A DNA stretch of 64,000 nt, from assembly GCA_947626135.1 (NCBI GenBank), contig CANQQZ010000009.1, positions 1-64,000 on the forward strand. The letters are read 5' to 3'. The translations under genes and the position numbers were made by a program. Origin of the DNA: an uncultured Clostridia bacterium (GTDB lineage: Bacteria > Bacillota > Clostridia > UBA1381). The notes under the pieces are model-generated. The model worked only from the letters and a program-made list of their open reading frames with translations, ran no database searches and was not told where the DNA came from. Shown in pieces: positions 53,970 to 62,302 of the stretch. Positions within the stretch are counted from its first letter, which is position 1. The number at the start of each line of letters is the position of its first letter.

Positions 53970-55577
53970 ATGATCACGGTAAATAATGTAGGAATGAATT
54001 TTGCGGGGCAGCAGCTCTTTTCCGATGTAAATCTGAAATTCACACCCGGCAACTGCTACGGCGTGATAGGCGCGAACGGCGCGGGCAAATCGACTTTTCT
54101 GAAAATCCTGTCAGGCGAGCTCGAGCCGACAAAGGGCGAGGTTTCCATTGACCCGAATTGCCGAATGTCGGTTTTAAAACAGGATCACTTCGCGTTTGAC
54201 GAGTACAGTGTGCTTGACACGATTATCATGGGCAACGAAAAGATGTACTCCATCATGAAGGAAAAAGACGCAATCTATATGAAAGAGGATTTTTCCGACG
54301 AGGACGGTATGCGCGCGGCTGACCTTGAAGGCGAATTTATGGAGATGGGCGGCTATGAGGCGGAAAGCGACGCGTCCAAGCTCATACAGGGGCTCGGTCT
54401 TGACGAGAGCGTTTTATATTCGCAGATGTCATCGCTCGACGGAAACGAAAAGGTAAAGGTCCTGCTTGCACAGGCGCTGTTCGGGAACCCGGATATAATA
54501 CTTCTCGACGAGCCGACAAACGGTCTTGATTTGCAGGCGGTTGAATGGCTTGAGGATTTCCTGCTCGATTACGAGGGCACGGTCATAGTCGTATCGCATG
54601 ACAGATATTTCCTCAATATAGTATGTACAAATATAGTCGATATCGACTATACGAAAATAAAAATGTACGTCGGAAACTATGAGTTCTGGTACGAGTCCTC
54701 ACAGCTGGTGCAGAAAATGATAAAGCAGCAGAACAAGCGCGCGGAGGAAAAAATAAAGGAGCTTCAGGCGTTTATCCAGCGCTTCTCGGCGAACAAGTCA
54801 AAATCAAAGCAGGCGACCAGCCGTAAAAAGATGCTCGACAAGCTGACGGTTGAGGAAATGCCGGCGTCATCGCGGCGGTACCCGTTCGTGGGATTCGATA
54901 TGGACAGAGAGGCCGGACGCGATTTGCTTACCGTGACCGGCGTATCAAAAACCGTTGACGGCGTTAAGGTGCTCGATAATATATCATTCTCTCTCAATCA
55001 CGGCGACAAGATAGCTGTGATCGGCGATAACGAAATAGCCGTCACGGCGCTTCTGGAAATACTCGCGCTCGAATCGGAGCCCGACGAGGGGTCTGTAAAA
55101 TGGGGCGTGAGCACGTCGAGGAGCTATTTCCCCAAGGATAATACAAAATATTTCGAGGGCTGCACGCTCAATCTCATGGATTGGCTGAGACAGTACAGCA
55201 AGGCCGGCTTTGAAACGCAGAACGAGACGTATATACGCGGATTCCTCGGGCGTATGCTGTTCTCGGGCGACGACGTGTTTAAACCCGTCAATGTGCTTTC
55301 CGGCGGCGAGAGGGTAAGATGTATGCTCTCGCGCATGATGCTGTTCGGCTCAAACGTGCTGCTTCTCGACCAGCCGACAAACCACCTCGACCTTGAGTCT
55401 ATCACAGCCGTAAATAACGGACTTACCGCATTTAAAGGCAACGTCATATTCGCATCGCACGACCATGAATTTATTCAAACCATCGCCAACAGGATTATTG
55501 ATATAAAATCCGACGGCTCTGTCGTTGACAGAATGTGTACCTATGACGAATATATTGAAATGACACGGGAGAAATAA
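53970..55577 (+). CDS. ABC-F family ATPase, YkpA-like, with one degenerate ATP site
   Basis: A 535-residue soluble tandem-NBD protein, likely ribosome-binding. NBD1 has a good Walker A (GANGAGKST, 34-42) and Walker B with catalytic Glu (LLDEPTNGLD, E181), but its signature is LDGNE (156-160) rather than LSGGE. NBD2 has a good signature (LSGGE, 443-447) but a broken Walker A (GDNEIAVTA, 352-360, no Lys) and Gln at the catalytic Glu position (LLLDQPTNHLD, Q468). Only the composite site NBD1-Walker/NBD2-signature can therefore hydrolyse normally. The linker between the domains (about 240-300) is long, basic and helical, as in ABC-F translation factors. It leads a four-gene run, two bases before the next gene. 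Confidence 0.92.
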   Translation: MITVNNVGMNFAGQQLFSDVNLKFTPGNCYGVIGANGAGKSTFLKILSGELEPTKGEVSIDPNCRMSVLKQDHFAFDEYSVLDTIIMGNEKMYSIMKEKDAIYMKEDFSDEDGMRAADLEGEFMEMGGYEAESDASKLIQGLGLDESVLYSQMSSLDGNEKVKVLLAQALFGNPDIILLDEPTNGLDLQAVEWLEDFLLDYEGTVIVVSHDRYFLNIVCTNIVDIDYTKIKMYVGNYEFWYESSQLVQKMIKQQNKRAEEKIKELQAFIQRFSANKSKSKQATSRKKMLDKLTVEEMPASSRRYPFVGFDMDREAGRDLLTVTGVSKTVDGVKVLDNISFSLNHGDKIAVIGDNEIAVTALLEILALESEPDEGSVKWGVSTSRSYFPKDNTKYFEGCTLNLMDWLRQYSKAGFETQNETYIRGFLGRMLFSGDDVFKPVNVLSGGERVRCMLSRMMLFGSNVLLLDQPTNHLDLESITAVNNGLTAFKGNVIFASHDHEFIQTIANRIIDIKSDGSVVDRMCTYDEYIEMTREK

Positions 55578-55579
55578 TC

Positions 55580-56284
55580 ATGAAGCTTATATTTATACGG
55601 CACGGCGACCCCGACTATGAAAACGATTCCCTGACCGAGCGCGGCTGGAAGGAGGCGGACGCTCTCGCAAAACGCGTATCGCGCTGGAACGCCGACGCCT
55701 TCTACTGCTCGCCTCTGGGGCGCGCCCGGCACACGGCGCAGGTATCGCTCGATTTAATACACCGCGAGGCATGTATAAAGGACTGGCTGAGAGAATTCAA
55801 GGCGGATATACTCGATCCGTTCACTAATCAAAGACGCATACCGTGGGATCTGCTCCCGTCGTACTGGACGGCAAAGCCGGAGCTTTACGACAAGAACGTA
55901 TGGCATCAAAGCGACGTCATGCTCACGGGAAATGTCGCCTCGGAATACAGGCGCGTATGCGGCGGTCTTGACGAAATATTAGCCGAACACGGCTATGTGC
56001 GGAGCGGCGGCTTCTACAGAACGAACCCCGGCAACGAAAAGACGCTCGTGTTCTTCTGTCATCTGGGCGTCATGTTCGTAATGCTTTCTCATTTGTTCGG
56101 TCTGTCCGCGCCGACGGTATGGCAGAATTTTTTCGTCGCTCCGTCGTCGGTAACGGTCGTTTCCACCGAGGAACGCGTAAAGGGCGAAGCATATTTCCGC
56201 TGCAAAAAGCTCGGCGATACCTCGCATTTATACGCCGCCGGACTTACGCCGTCGGATTCCGGCTTTTACCCGTGGTATGAATAA
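55580..56284 (+). CDS. Histidine phosphatase superfamily protein (phosphoglycerate-mutase-like)
   Basis: A 234-residue protein with the phospho-acceptor motif IRHGDPDYENDSLTERG (H8) and the second catalytic His in FFCHLGVMFVML. Members dephosphorylate sugar phosphates, nucleotides or cofactors. The substrate cannot be inferred from the sequence. It is translationally close to ABC-F (two bases) and 45 bases before the ThyX-like gene, so a nucleotide or folate-pathway phosphomonoester is possible but not shown. Confidence 0.88.
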   Translation: MKLIFIRHGDPDYENDSLTERGWKEADALAKRVSRWNADAFYCSPLGRARHTAQVSLDLIHREACIKDWLREFKADILDPFTNQRRIPWDLLPSYWTAKPELYDKNVWHQSDVMLTGNVASEYRRVCGGLDEILAEHGYVRSGGFYRTNPGNEKTLVFFCHLGVMFVMLSHLFGLSAPTVWQNFFVAPSSVTVVSTEERVKGEAYFRCKKLGDTSHLYAAGLTPSDSGFYPWYE

Positions 56285-56329
56285 TCGCAATGAATCCGGA
56301 AAATTTTCATTCATAAAGGAGAAACCGCT

Positions 56330-56980
56330 ATGAAATTTGAACATACCGAAGTTTACGGCTTCACGAGCGCCCTGCGCGGAATGCGTAATCCGCTTGAATC
56401 CTGGGCGAAAAACGACACCGTTGAGGAAAACGGCTCCGTATTTATCGGAGAAAACGACCTCTCCCTCGCCGTGCGTCTGATAAAATCGGGAAGCGAGCAC
56501 CGCAAATTCATGCGCCAGATTTTTGTGTCCGTTGATATAACCGGACCGCTCTACTGGTGGAAGGAATTTGACACATACAAGGTAGGCACCGTCGCCAACA
56601 GTACCTCGACCATGCACAAGCTCGCATCCTCCCCCATTACGCTCGGCTGCTTTGAAACGGATGATTACGACGGCTCTCTCGGATACGGCAGCGGAAAGCT
56701 GTCGGACATAATAGAGCGGCATATAGACTTCCTTGAGGAGATGCGCAAAAAATATCTTGAAACAAAGGATAAAAAATACTGGAAGGAATTAATACGCTGG
56801 CTGCCGTCGTCCTGGCAGCAAACGCGCACGGTTACGATGTCTTACGAAAACCTGCTCGCAATGTGTTCTCCCGGTCAGCGCCGGTATCATAAGCTGACCG
56901 AATGGTCGGTTTCGTTTATCAGCTGGGCGCGGACCCTTCCCTACGCGCAGGAGCTTATTTTTTTCGATGAAAACGAATAA
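56330..56980 (+). CDS. Divergent ThyX-like protein (candidate flavin-dependent thymidylate synthase relative)
   Basis: A 216-residue cytosolic protein. By eye it aligns with ThyX. SEHRKFMRQIFVSVDITGPLY corresponds to the ThyX strand HxxFEHxxFTFxVxxP (given here as a pattern), the following WWKEFDTYKVGTVANSTSTMH replaces the RHRxxSxNExSxRY motif, and LPSSWQQTRTVTMSYENLLAMC plus RRYHKLTEW match the C-terminal LPLxxYTxFxxTxNxRSLxxFLxxR and HAQWEI blocks. The catalytic Arg-His-Arg triad is absent, so chemistry is uncertain. Its last 14 bases overlap the DHFR start, a sign of coupled translation and a shared folate/dTMP role. Confidence 0.65.
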   Translation: MKFEHTEVYGFTSALRGMRNPLESWAKNDTVEENGSVFIGENDLSLAVRLIKSGSEHRKFMRQIFVSVDITGPLYWWKEFDTYKVGTVANSTSTMHKLASSPITLGCFETDDYDGSLGYGSGKLSDIIERHIDFLEEMRKKYLETKDKKYWKELIRWLPSSWQQTRTVTMSYENLLAMCSPGQRRYHKLTEWSVSFISWARTLPYAQELIFFDENE

Positions 56981-57467
56981 TCTGATTTTAATCGCCTGCG
57001 CCGACAGCAGCTGGGGCATAGGTAAAAACGGCTGTCTTCTGTTTTCCCTGAAAAAGGACATGGAATTTTTCCGTTCCCTCACTATGGGAAACGTTGTGAT
57101 AATGGGGCGGAGAACGTTTGATTCTCTTCCCGGCAAAAAACCCTTGCGCGGCAGGATAAACATGGTTTTTTCACGCCGCGCCGTTGACGCGGCAAACATT
57201 GTTTCCGTGAGCTCCGTTGACGGGCTTTTCTCGGCTCTCGGGCGATATCCCGGTAAAAAGGCGTTTGTAATCGGCGGCTCCGAAATTTACCGGCTGCTTC
57301 TCCCCTATTGCTCAAGGGCGTATATAACGCGCGTTGATGCAGACGGCGGCGCCGAGGTATTTATGCCGGATCTCGACGAGGCTCCCGGTTGGCTGCTGAC
57401 GGAAAAATCCGATATTGTAACGGAAAACGGGGTTCCCTTCCGTTTTTGCGTCTATGACCGGCAATAA
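56967..57467 (+). CDS. folA: Dihydrofolate reductase
   Basis: A 166-residue DHFR with LIACADSSWGIGKNG (Met20 loop), the substrate-binding Phe region DMEFFRSLTMGNVVIMGRRTFDSLP, and the NADPH loop FVIGGSEIYRLLLP. The acidic residue normally at position 27 is D31 or E-type in KKDMEFF. It reduces dihydrofolate to THF, a step required after ThyA-type but not classical ThyX-type thymidylate synthesis. The start overlaps the upstream ThyX-like gene. Confidence 0.95.
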   Translation: MKTNNLILIACADSSWGIGKNGCLLFSLKKDMEFFRSLTMGNVVIMGRRTFDSLPGKKPLRGRINMVFSRRAVDAANIVSVSSVDGLFSALGRYPGKKAFVIGGSEIYRLLLPYCSRAYITRVDADGGAEVFMPDLDEAPGWLLTEKSDIVTENGVPFRFCVYDRQ

Positions 57468-57548
57468 ATTTCCAAAATAATGTTAGATAACGGCAAATTG
57501 CGGGTAAATATATATATGTAAATTAATTTAATGAAGGAAGGAATGTAT

Positions 57549-58778
57549 ATGGTAAACGGAAACGTAATCGTAGGACAGTCGGGCGGACCGACGTCCGTAA
57601 TCAACTCCAGTCTCGTGGGCGTGTTTAAAACCGCCAAGGATATGGGCTGTTTAAAGGTATACGGTATGAGAAACGGCATAGAGGGACTGCTCACGGGACG
57701 CTATGTCGACTTGTCCGACTATATAAGGAGCGACCTTGACATTGAGCTTTTAAAGCGCACACCGTCGTCATTCCTGGGCACGTGCCGTTATAAGCTGCCC
57801 GAGCGCGAGGACGACCCCGGCGTATACGACCGCATTTTTGATATATTAAAGCGCCTTGATATCAAGCACTTCTTCTATATCGGCGGCAACGACTCTATGG
57901 ACACAATTAAAAAGCTCTCGAATTACGCGCAGGAAATCGGCTCTGACATAACGTTTATGGGAGTGCCCAAAACCATTGACAACGACCTCGCCGTAACAGA
58001 CCACACCCCGGGCTACGGCAGCGCGGCAAAATACATAGCTGCGGCAATGAAAGAGATTATCCGCGACGCGAACACCTATCCGACCGACTCCATAACGGTA
58101 GTGGAAATTATGGGCAGAAACGCCGGCTGGCTTACAGCGGCTTCGTCGCTTTCCTGCTCCGAAGACTGCAACGGTCCGGATTTAATCTATATGCCCGAGG
58201 TCGTATTCGACCACGATAAGTTTATGAAACGCGTAATGGAGGTCAAAAAATTCAAAACCACGGCTATTGTCGCCGTTTCGGAGGGCATAAAAACTGCTGA
58301 CGGGAAATATGTGTGCGAGGCGAACAAATCGACTGTATTTGAGGATTCGTTCGGTCATAAGACGCTTGGCGGCACCGCGCTGTATCTTGCCGATTTCCTC
58401 GCGGAAAACACCGGTATCAAATCGCGCGGCATCGTATTTTCCACTCTTCAGCGCTGTGCGTCGCACCTTGTTTCAAGACGCGACATAACCGAGGCGTTCA
58501 CTGCCGGCGCGGACGCAGTCGTAGCGGCTCTTAACGGCGAAACCGGAAAAATGATAATTTTCGAGAGAATCTCAAACGCGCCGTATCAGCTTAAAACCGC
58601 GTCATATGACGTTAATCTTATAGCAAACATCGAAAAATGCGTTCCGAGTGAGTGGATTTGCGACGACGGAACCAATGTTACAAAGGAATTTGATGAATAC
58701 GCGCGTCCGCTTATAATAGGCGAGCTTTCGCCGTTTATGGTAGACGGACTGCCCAGACATCTGTTTATTGACAAATAA
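57549..58778 (+). CDS. pfp: 6-phosphofructokinase, PPi-dependent-type motifs
   Basis: A 409-residue PFK. ATG 57549 is chosen because the AAGGAAGGA element lies just before it; two earlier in-frame ATGs fall inside or before that site. GQSGGPTSVINSS is the phosphoryl-donor loop, IGGNDSMDT replaces the ATP-type GGDGS (Asp at the position that blocks ATP in PPi enzymes), and PKTIDNDL has the Lys typical of PPi-PFK. The first acidic residue is Asn (GGNDS instead of GGDDS), so the donor should be tested. EIMGRNAGWLT is the fructose-6-phosphate helix. It is 81 bases after folA and ends at a strong terminator. Confidence 0.9.
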   Translation: MVNGNVIVGQSGGPTSVINSSLVGVFKTAKDMGCLKVYGMRNGIEGLLTGRYVDLSDYIRSDLDIELLKRTPSSFLGTCRYKLPEREDDPGVYDRIFDILKRLDIKHFFYIGGNDSMDTIKKLSNYAQEIGSDITFMGVPKTIDNDLAVTDHTPGYGSAAKYIAAAMKEIIRDANTYPTDSITVVEIMGRNAGWLTAASSLSCSEDCNGPDLIYMPEVVFDHDKFMKRVMEVKKFKTTAIVAVSEGIKTADGKYVCEANKSTVFEDSFGHKTLGGTALYLADFLAENTGIKSRGIVFSTLQRCASHLVSRRDITEAFTAGADAVVAALNGETGKMIIFERISNAPYQLKTASYDVNLIANIEKCVPSEWICDDGTNVTKEFDEYARPLIIGELSPFMVDGLPRHLFIDK

Positions 58779-58790
58779 TTTATATGAACG

Positions 58791-58822
58791 CAGCCGCCCG
58801 CAAAATCGCGGGCGGCTGTTTT
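58791..58822 (+). terminator. Terminator of the phosphofructokinase gene
   Basis: CAGCCGCCCGC / GCGGGCGGCTG stem with a six-base loop followed by TTTT. Confidence 0.85.
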
Positions 58823-58850
58823 CATATTCGTTTATAAAAATATCTTGTTT

Positions 58851-59750
58851 TTAATCCCTGTCGGTCTCCCACTTTACAATCTCGCCCGTCGCGGCGTCAA
58901 TCTCGGCGTCGTATTCCATATCCCTCCTGCCGCTTGCGTTAACGGTGTAAAACTCCACCTCGTAAACCTGACGGCTGTGTTCACGGTCAAGCTTTATCTT
59001 TTCAAATCTTACGCCGCTTTCCGCCAATCCCGCTTTTTCCAGCGCTATCGCCTTCGCCTGGTCCTCGGTGATCTGAGCGCCGCTCTGCGTACCGGTATTG
59101 CCGCTCTGAGCGCCTGCGCCGTCAGCCGATACCTGTCCGTTTTTCACGGGCTCGGTCTCATATTTTACGACCTCTCCCGTATTCGCGTCAACATCAATAT
59201 CATACTCCGCCGCGTATGTGCCGTCCGCGTTTACTGTAAAGAACTCCATTTCGTACACGAGCCGCCCGTCGTCGCGGTCGAGACGGATATAATTGAATTT
59301 AAGCTCTCCCGCATCCGCAAGTCCCGCCTTTTCAAGCGCGATCGCGCGCGCCTGCTCCTCCGTAAGCTTCGCGTCGGAAAGGCTGAACGCGCCGCCGGTA
59401 TTTCCGGCGCTTCCGCTATTGCCGGGTACTATTACGTCCGCGTCCGTCACGGTCGTTCCCTCGTCCTTTAATTCTATTTTCTTTTGATCCTCATACCAAT
59501 AAACCTTCTTACCCATCAATTCGCCTATCGCGCGCACCGGAAGATATGTCGTTCCCTCATAAAGCACCGGGTCAACGACATCGCCGTTAACGTTTTTAAA
59601 CACGCGCTCCTGTCCGTCAACCACGATCGTGAAATCCGGTCTGAGCTCCGCCGTAATCTGCGTAACCGCCGTCGCCGCGCACGCGCCTATAACCGCGCTC
59701 AGCGCGCACAGTCCGCATGCCGCGCCTACTGCCATCGTTTTTTTCTTCAT
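58851..59750 (-). CDS. Secreted PepSY-domain protein with a copper-amine-oxidase-N-like domain
   Basis: A 299-residue exported protein. A signal or anchor sequence (residues 1-30, CALSAVIGACAATAV) is followed by a copper amine oxidase N-terminal-like domain (about 35-95: VVDGQERVFK, YLPVRAIGELMGK). Two PepSY repeats come next, each starting with EEQARAIALEKAGLA or EDQAKAIALEKAGLA and ending in DANTGEVVKYE or DAATGEIVKWE. PepSY domains may inhibit proteases or modulate peptidases at the surface. A Gly/Asn/Gln-rich linker joins them. The start is the ATG at 59750 behind GGAGAGG. Monocistronic with a consensus promoter. Confidence 0.9.
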   Translation of the reverse strand: MKKKTMAVGAACGLCALSAVIGACAATAVTQITAELRPDFTIVVDGQERVFKNVNGDVVDPVLYEGTTYLPVRAIGELMGKKVYWYEDQKKIELKDEGTTVTDADVIVPGNSGSAGNTGGAFSLSDAKLTEEQARAIALEKAGLADAGELKFNYIRLDRDDGRLVYEMEFFTVNADGTYAAEYDIDVDANTGEVVKYETEPVKNGQVSADGAGAQSGNTGTQSGAQITEDQAKAIALEKAGLAESGVRFEKIKLDREHSRQVYEVEFYTVNASGRRDMEYDAEIDAATGEIVKWETDRD

Positions 59751-59791
59751 CAATACCCTCTCCTTCTCAATAATACTCAAATTATATCTTA

Positions 59792-59820
59792 ATTATAGGA
59801 TATACCCGCTGTTTTGTCAA
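59792..59820 (-). promoter_or_regulatory. Promoter of the PepSY gene (TTGACA-N17-TATAAT)
   Basis: Full consensus on the minus strand: TTGACA (59815-59820), 17-bp spacer, TATAAT (59792-59797). Confidence 0.8.
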
Positions 59821-59927
59821 TACGCTTTGCCTTCGGAGGGTGTAAACTTTTTATGTACAAATAATTTATAAATTGTGACTTAAATAAATTTATCACGTAT
59901 ATTATTCTTTACTTTTTGCATTAATTA

Positions 59928-59936
59928 TGGTATAAT
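59928..59936 (+). promoter_or_regulatory. Extended -10 promoter of the GH112 gene (TGGTATAAT)
   Basis: TGG directly before TATAAT (59931-59936), 38 bases upstream of the start codon. The -35 (TTTACT at 17 bp) is weak. Confidence 0.6.
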
Positions 59937-59973
59937 TTACCCAAACAAAATATTTTGCAAAGGAGAGAGGCAT

Positions 59974-62115
59974 ATGGGAAAAACAAAGGGCGGCTTTACG
60001 CTGCCGGGCGAAAGCGGCTATGAGGAGCTTACGCTGCAAATGGCTGAAAAATGGGGCGCGGACGTAATCCGCGACTCGGACGGAACGGAGCTTTCGCCGG
60101 AAATTATAAACGCGGGCTACGGTATTTATTCGACCATCTGCATAATACGCGACCATAACGAATGGGCGAAAAAGAATCCCGACAAGCTTCAGCAGACGTT
60201 TCTTATGACCGATCCGGTCGTCGCATCGGGCGATACCGTTACGATCGACCTGATGAAGGATTTCTTCGCGGAGCAATTCAAAATTAACGACAGCAGCGAA
60301 TCAAAGGAATACTGGCAGGTATTCGACCGTACAGCCGACAAGGAAATCACCGGCTGGACTTACTCTGACGGGAAGGTAACAATCAAAAACGCTCAGCCGT
60401 GGCATAAGTACACTGTTAATTTCCTCGCCTGGAGAATATGGGAAGAAATATCAATGTACAATCACACGACCAACAACTGGGATAAGGAACACCTGATGCA
60501 GATCGATCCCCGCTATCCCGAAACCAGGGAATATATGCTCTCGTGGCTCAAAAACTGGTGCGAGACCCACCCCGCAACAACAGTGGTGCGCTTTACATCC
60601 ATGTTTTACAATTTCGTATGGATCTGGGGCTCGAATCCGCGCAACCAGCAGCGTTATTCCGACTGGGGCTCATATGATTTCACCGTTTCTCCCCCGGCGC
60701 TTAAGGAATTCGAAAAAAGGTACGGCTACCGAATCACGTCGGAGGATTTTATAAACAAGGGCAATCTCCATGCCACGCATATGCCGGCTCCGCAGTCAAA
60801 GCTTGACTGGATGGAATTTATAAACGACTTTGTCGTTGATTTCGGAAAACAGCTCGTGGATATGGTCCATGAATACGGCAAGAAGGCTTATGTATTCTAC
60901 GATGATTCGTGGGTAGGCGTTGAGCCGTGGGGCAAGAGATTTAAGGATTTCGGCTTCGACGGGCTGATAAAATGCGTATTCAACGGCTTTGAATGCCGTC
61001 TCTGCGCCGGAGTTGACGCTGTGGAAACGCACGAAATAAGGCTTCACCCATATCTGTTTCCTGTGGGTCTGGGCGGCGCGCCGACATTCGCGCCCGGCGG
61101 AAATCCCACAAGAGAAGCGCAGGGCTACTGGAAAAATGTCCGCCGCGCGCTGCTGCGTGAAAAGATAGACAGAATAGGTCTCGGCGGATATTTGTCACTG
61201 ACGCTGCCGTTCCCTGATTTCAACGATTACATTGAGAAAATTTCCGATGAGTTCCGCGAAATACGCGATTTTCATACGGACGGCAAGCCATACATTCTCA
61301 AACCGCGCGTAGCTGTTCTCTCGTTCTGGGGCAGTCTGCGCTCATGGACATGCTCCGGGCACTATCACGAGCATCCTGAGGTTGATTTGATAAATGTGAA
61401 CGAGGCTCTTTCCGGGCTTCCGCTTGACGTGAAGTTCATAAGCTTCGACGATTTAAAGGAAAAGGGACTTGACGGCTACGATGTTGTTATTAACGCCGGA
61501 TTCGCGGGAAGCGCGTGGTCGGGCGGCAGCGAGTGGGCTGACGTGAAGGTAATCGAAACGCTCACAAAATGGGTTTATAACGGCGGCGTATTTATAGGCG
61601 TAAACGAGCCCTCCGCTCTGTCCGGCGGCGACACGTTCTTCAAAATGGCTCATGTGCTCGGCGTTGACAAGGACATGGGTGAAAAAATATGCCACGGCAG
61701 ATATTCGTTTGATGTCGAAAACCCGAGCATAGTCGTTGACGGCACAAAAATCGACCCGAGACGCGGCATTTATCTTACCGACAGCGACACAAAGGTGCTC
61801 ATGGCTGACGATATACACCCGCTTATAACAACGCATCCGTTCGGCAAGGGACAGGGCGTTTATCTCGCGTCGTTTAAGCACGGCGAGCCGAATAACCGCA
61901 CTCTGTTAAACCTTATACTATCGGCAGCGGGCGAGGATTTGAACCAGAATTATCTGACCGATAATCCGTACACCGAATGCTGCTATTATCCGGCTGATAA
62001 GAAGCTCGTTGTTATCAACAACTCAGATAAGGAACAGACCGTGACGGTTAACACCGAATCCGGCGTAAAAACATTTACCATAGCCGGCTTCGACTCCGAA
62101 ATCACTGAGCTGTAA
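59974..62115 (+). CDS. GH112 phosphorylase (galacto-N-biose/lacto-N-biose or galactosyl-1,4-L-rhamnose type)
   Basis: A 713-residue cytosolic enzyme with the family opening GGFTLPGESGYEELT and WGADVIRDSDGTEL, the substrate segment IIRDHNEWAKKNP and the general acid region YVFYDDSWVGVEPWG (D311, matching Asp313 of the bifidobacterial enzyme). A central TIM barrel is followed by a beta-rich C-terminus. GH112 enzymes phosphorolyse beta-galactosides to galactose-1-phosphate. Some act on beta-Gal-(1,3)-HexNAc of mucin or milk, others on beta-Gal-(1,4)-L-rhamnose of pectin. The RG-I-type genes in this window favour the rhamnose-type activity, but sequence alone does not decide. Confidence 0.9.
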   Translation: MGKTKGGFTLPGESGYEELTLQMAEKWGADVIRDSDGTELSPEIINAGYGIYSTICIIRDHNEWAKKNPDKLQQTFLMTDPVVASGDTVTIDLMKDFFAEQFKINDSSESKEYWQVFDRTADKEITGWTYSDGKVTIKNAQPWHKYTVNFLAWRIWEEISMYNHTTNNWDKEHLMQIDPRYPETREYMLSWLKNWCETHPATTVVRFTSMFYNFVWIWGSNPRNQQRYSDWGSYDFTVSPPALKEFEKRYGYRITSEDFINKGNLHATHMPAPQSKLDWMEFINDFVVDFGKQLVDMVHEYGKKAYVFYDDSWVGVEPWGKRFKDFGFDGLIKCVFNGFECRLCAGVDAVETHEIRLHPYLFPVGLGGAPTFAPGGNPTREAQGYWKNVRRALLREKIDRIGLGGYLSLTLPFPDFNDYIEKISDEFREIRDFHTDGKPYILKPRVAVLSFWGSLRSWTCSGHYHEHPEVDLINVNEALSGLPLDVKFISFDDLKEKGLDGYDVVINAGFAGSAWSGGSEWADVKVIETLTKWVYNGGVFIGVNEPSALSGGDTFFKMAHVLGVDKDMGEKICHGRYSFDVENPSIVVDGTKIDPRRGIYLTDSDTKVLMADDIHPLITTHPFGKGQGVYLASFKHGEPNNRTLLNLILSAAGEDLNQNYLTDNPYTECCYYPADKKLVVINNSDKEQTVTVNTESGVKTFTIAGFDSEITEL

Positions 62116-62142
62116 GGGCTGTCTCAAAAAGGATTATTCAAT

Positions 62143-62177
62143 AAAGGACCGTTCACTTCAATAGACGGTCCTTTTTT
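62143..62177 (+). terminator. Terminator of the GH112 gene
   Basis: AAAGGACCGT / ACGGTCCTTTTTT stem with an 11-base loop, 28 bases past the stop. Confidence 0.85.
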
Positions 62178-62209
62178 CCGGGATATTTTTTTATAATCGA
62201 AAAAAAGTA

Positions 62210-62238
62210 TTGACTTTAGCGCGATAAAGTGGTAAAAT
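62210..62238 (+). promoter_or_regulatory. Promoter of the family-3 binding protein gene (TTGACT-N17-TGGTAAAAT)
   Basis: TTGACT (62210-62215), 17-bp spacer, TAAAAT (62233-62238) with an extended TGG before it. Confidence 0.75.
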
Positions 62239-62302
62239 ACCAAATGTTTTAAAGGGACGTTATATCTCGTCCCGAAATTATAAATTTTGGAGGTCATTGA
62301 AA

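Noticed and set aside
62113..62132. GGGCTGTCTCAAAAAGG, which resembles an insertion-sequence end
   Set aside because: No partner inverted repeat or transposase was found between here and the window end, so it is not supported as a mobile element.
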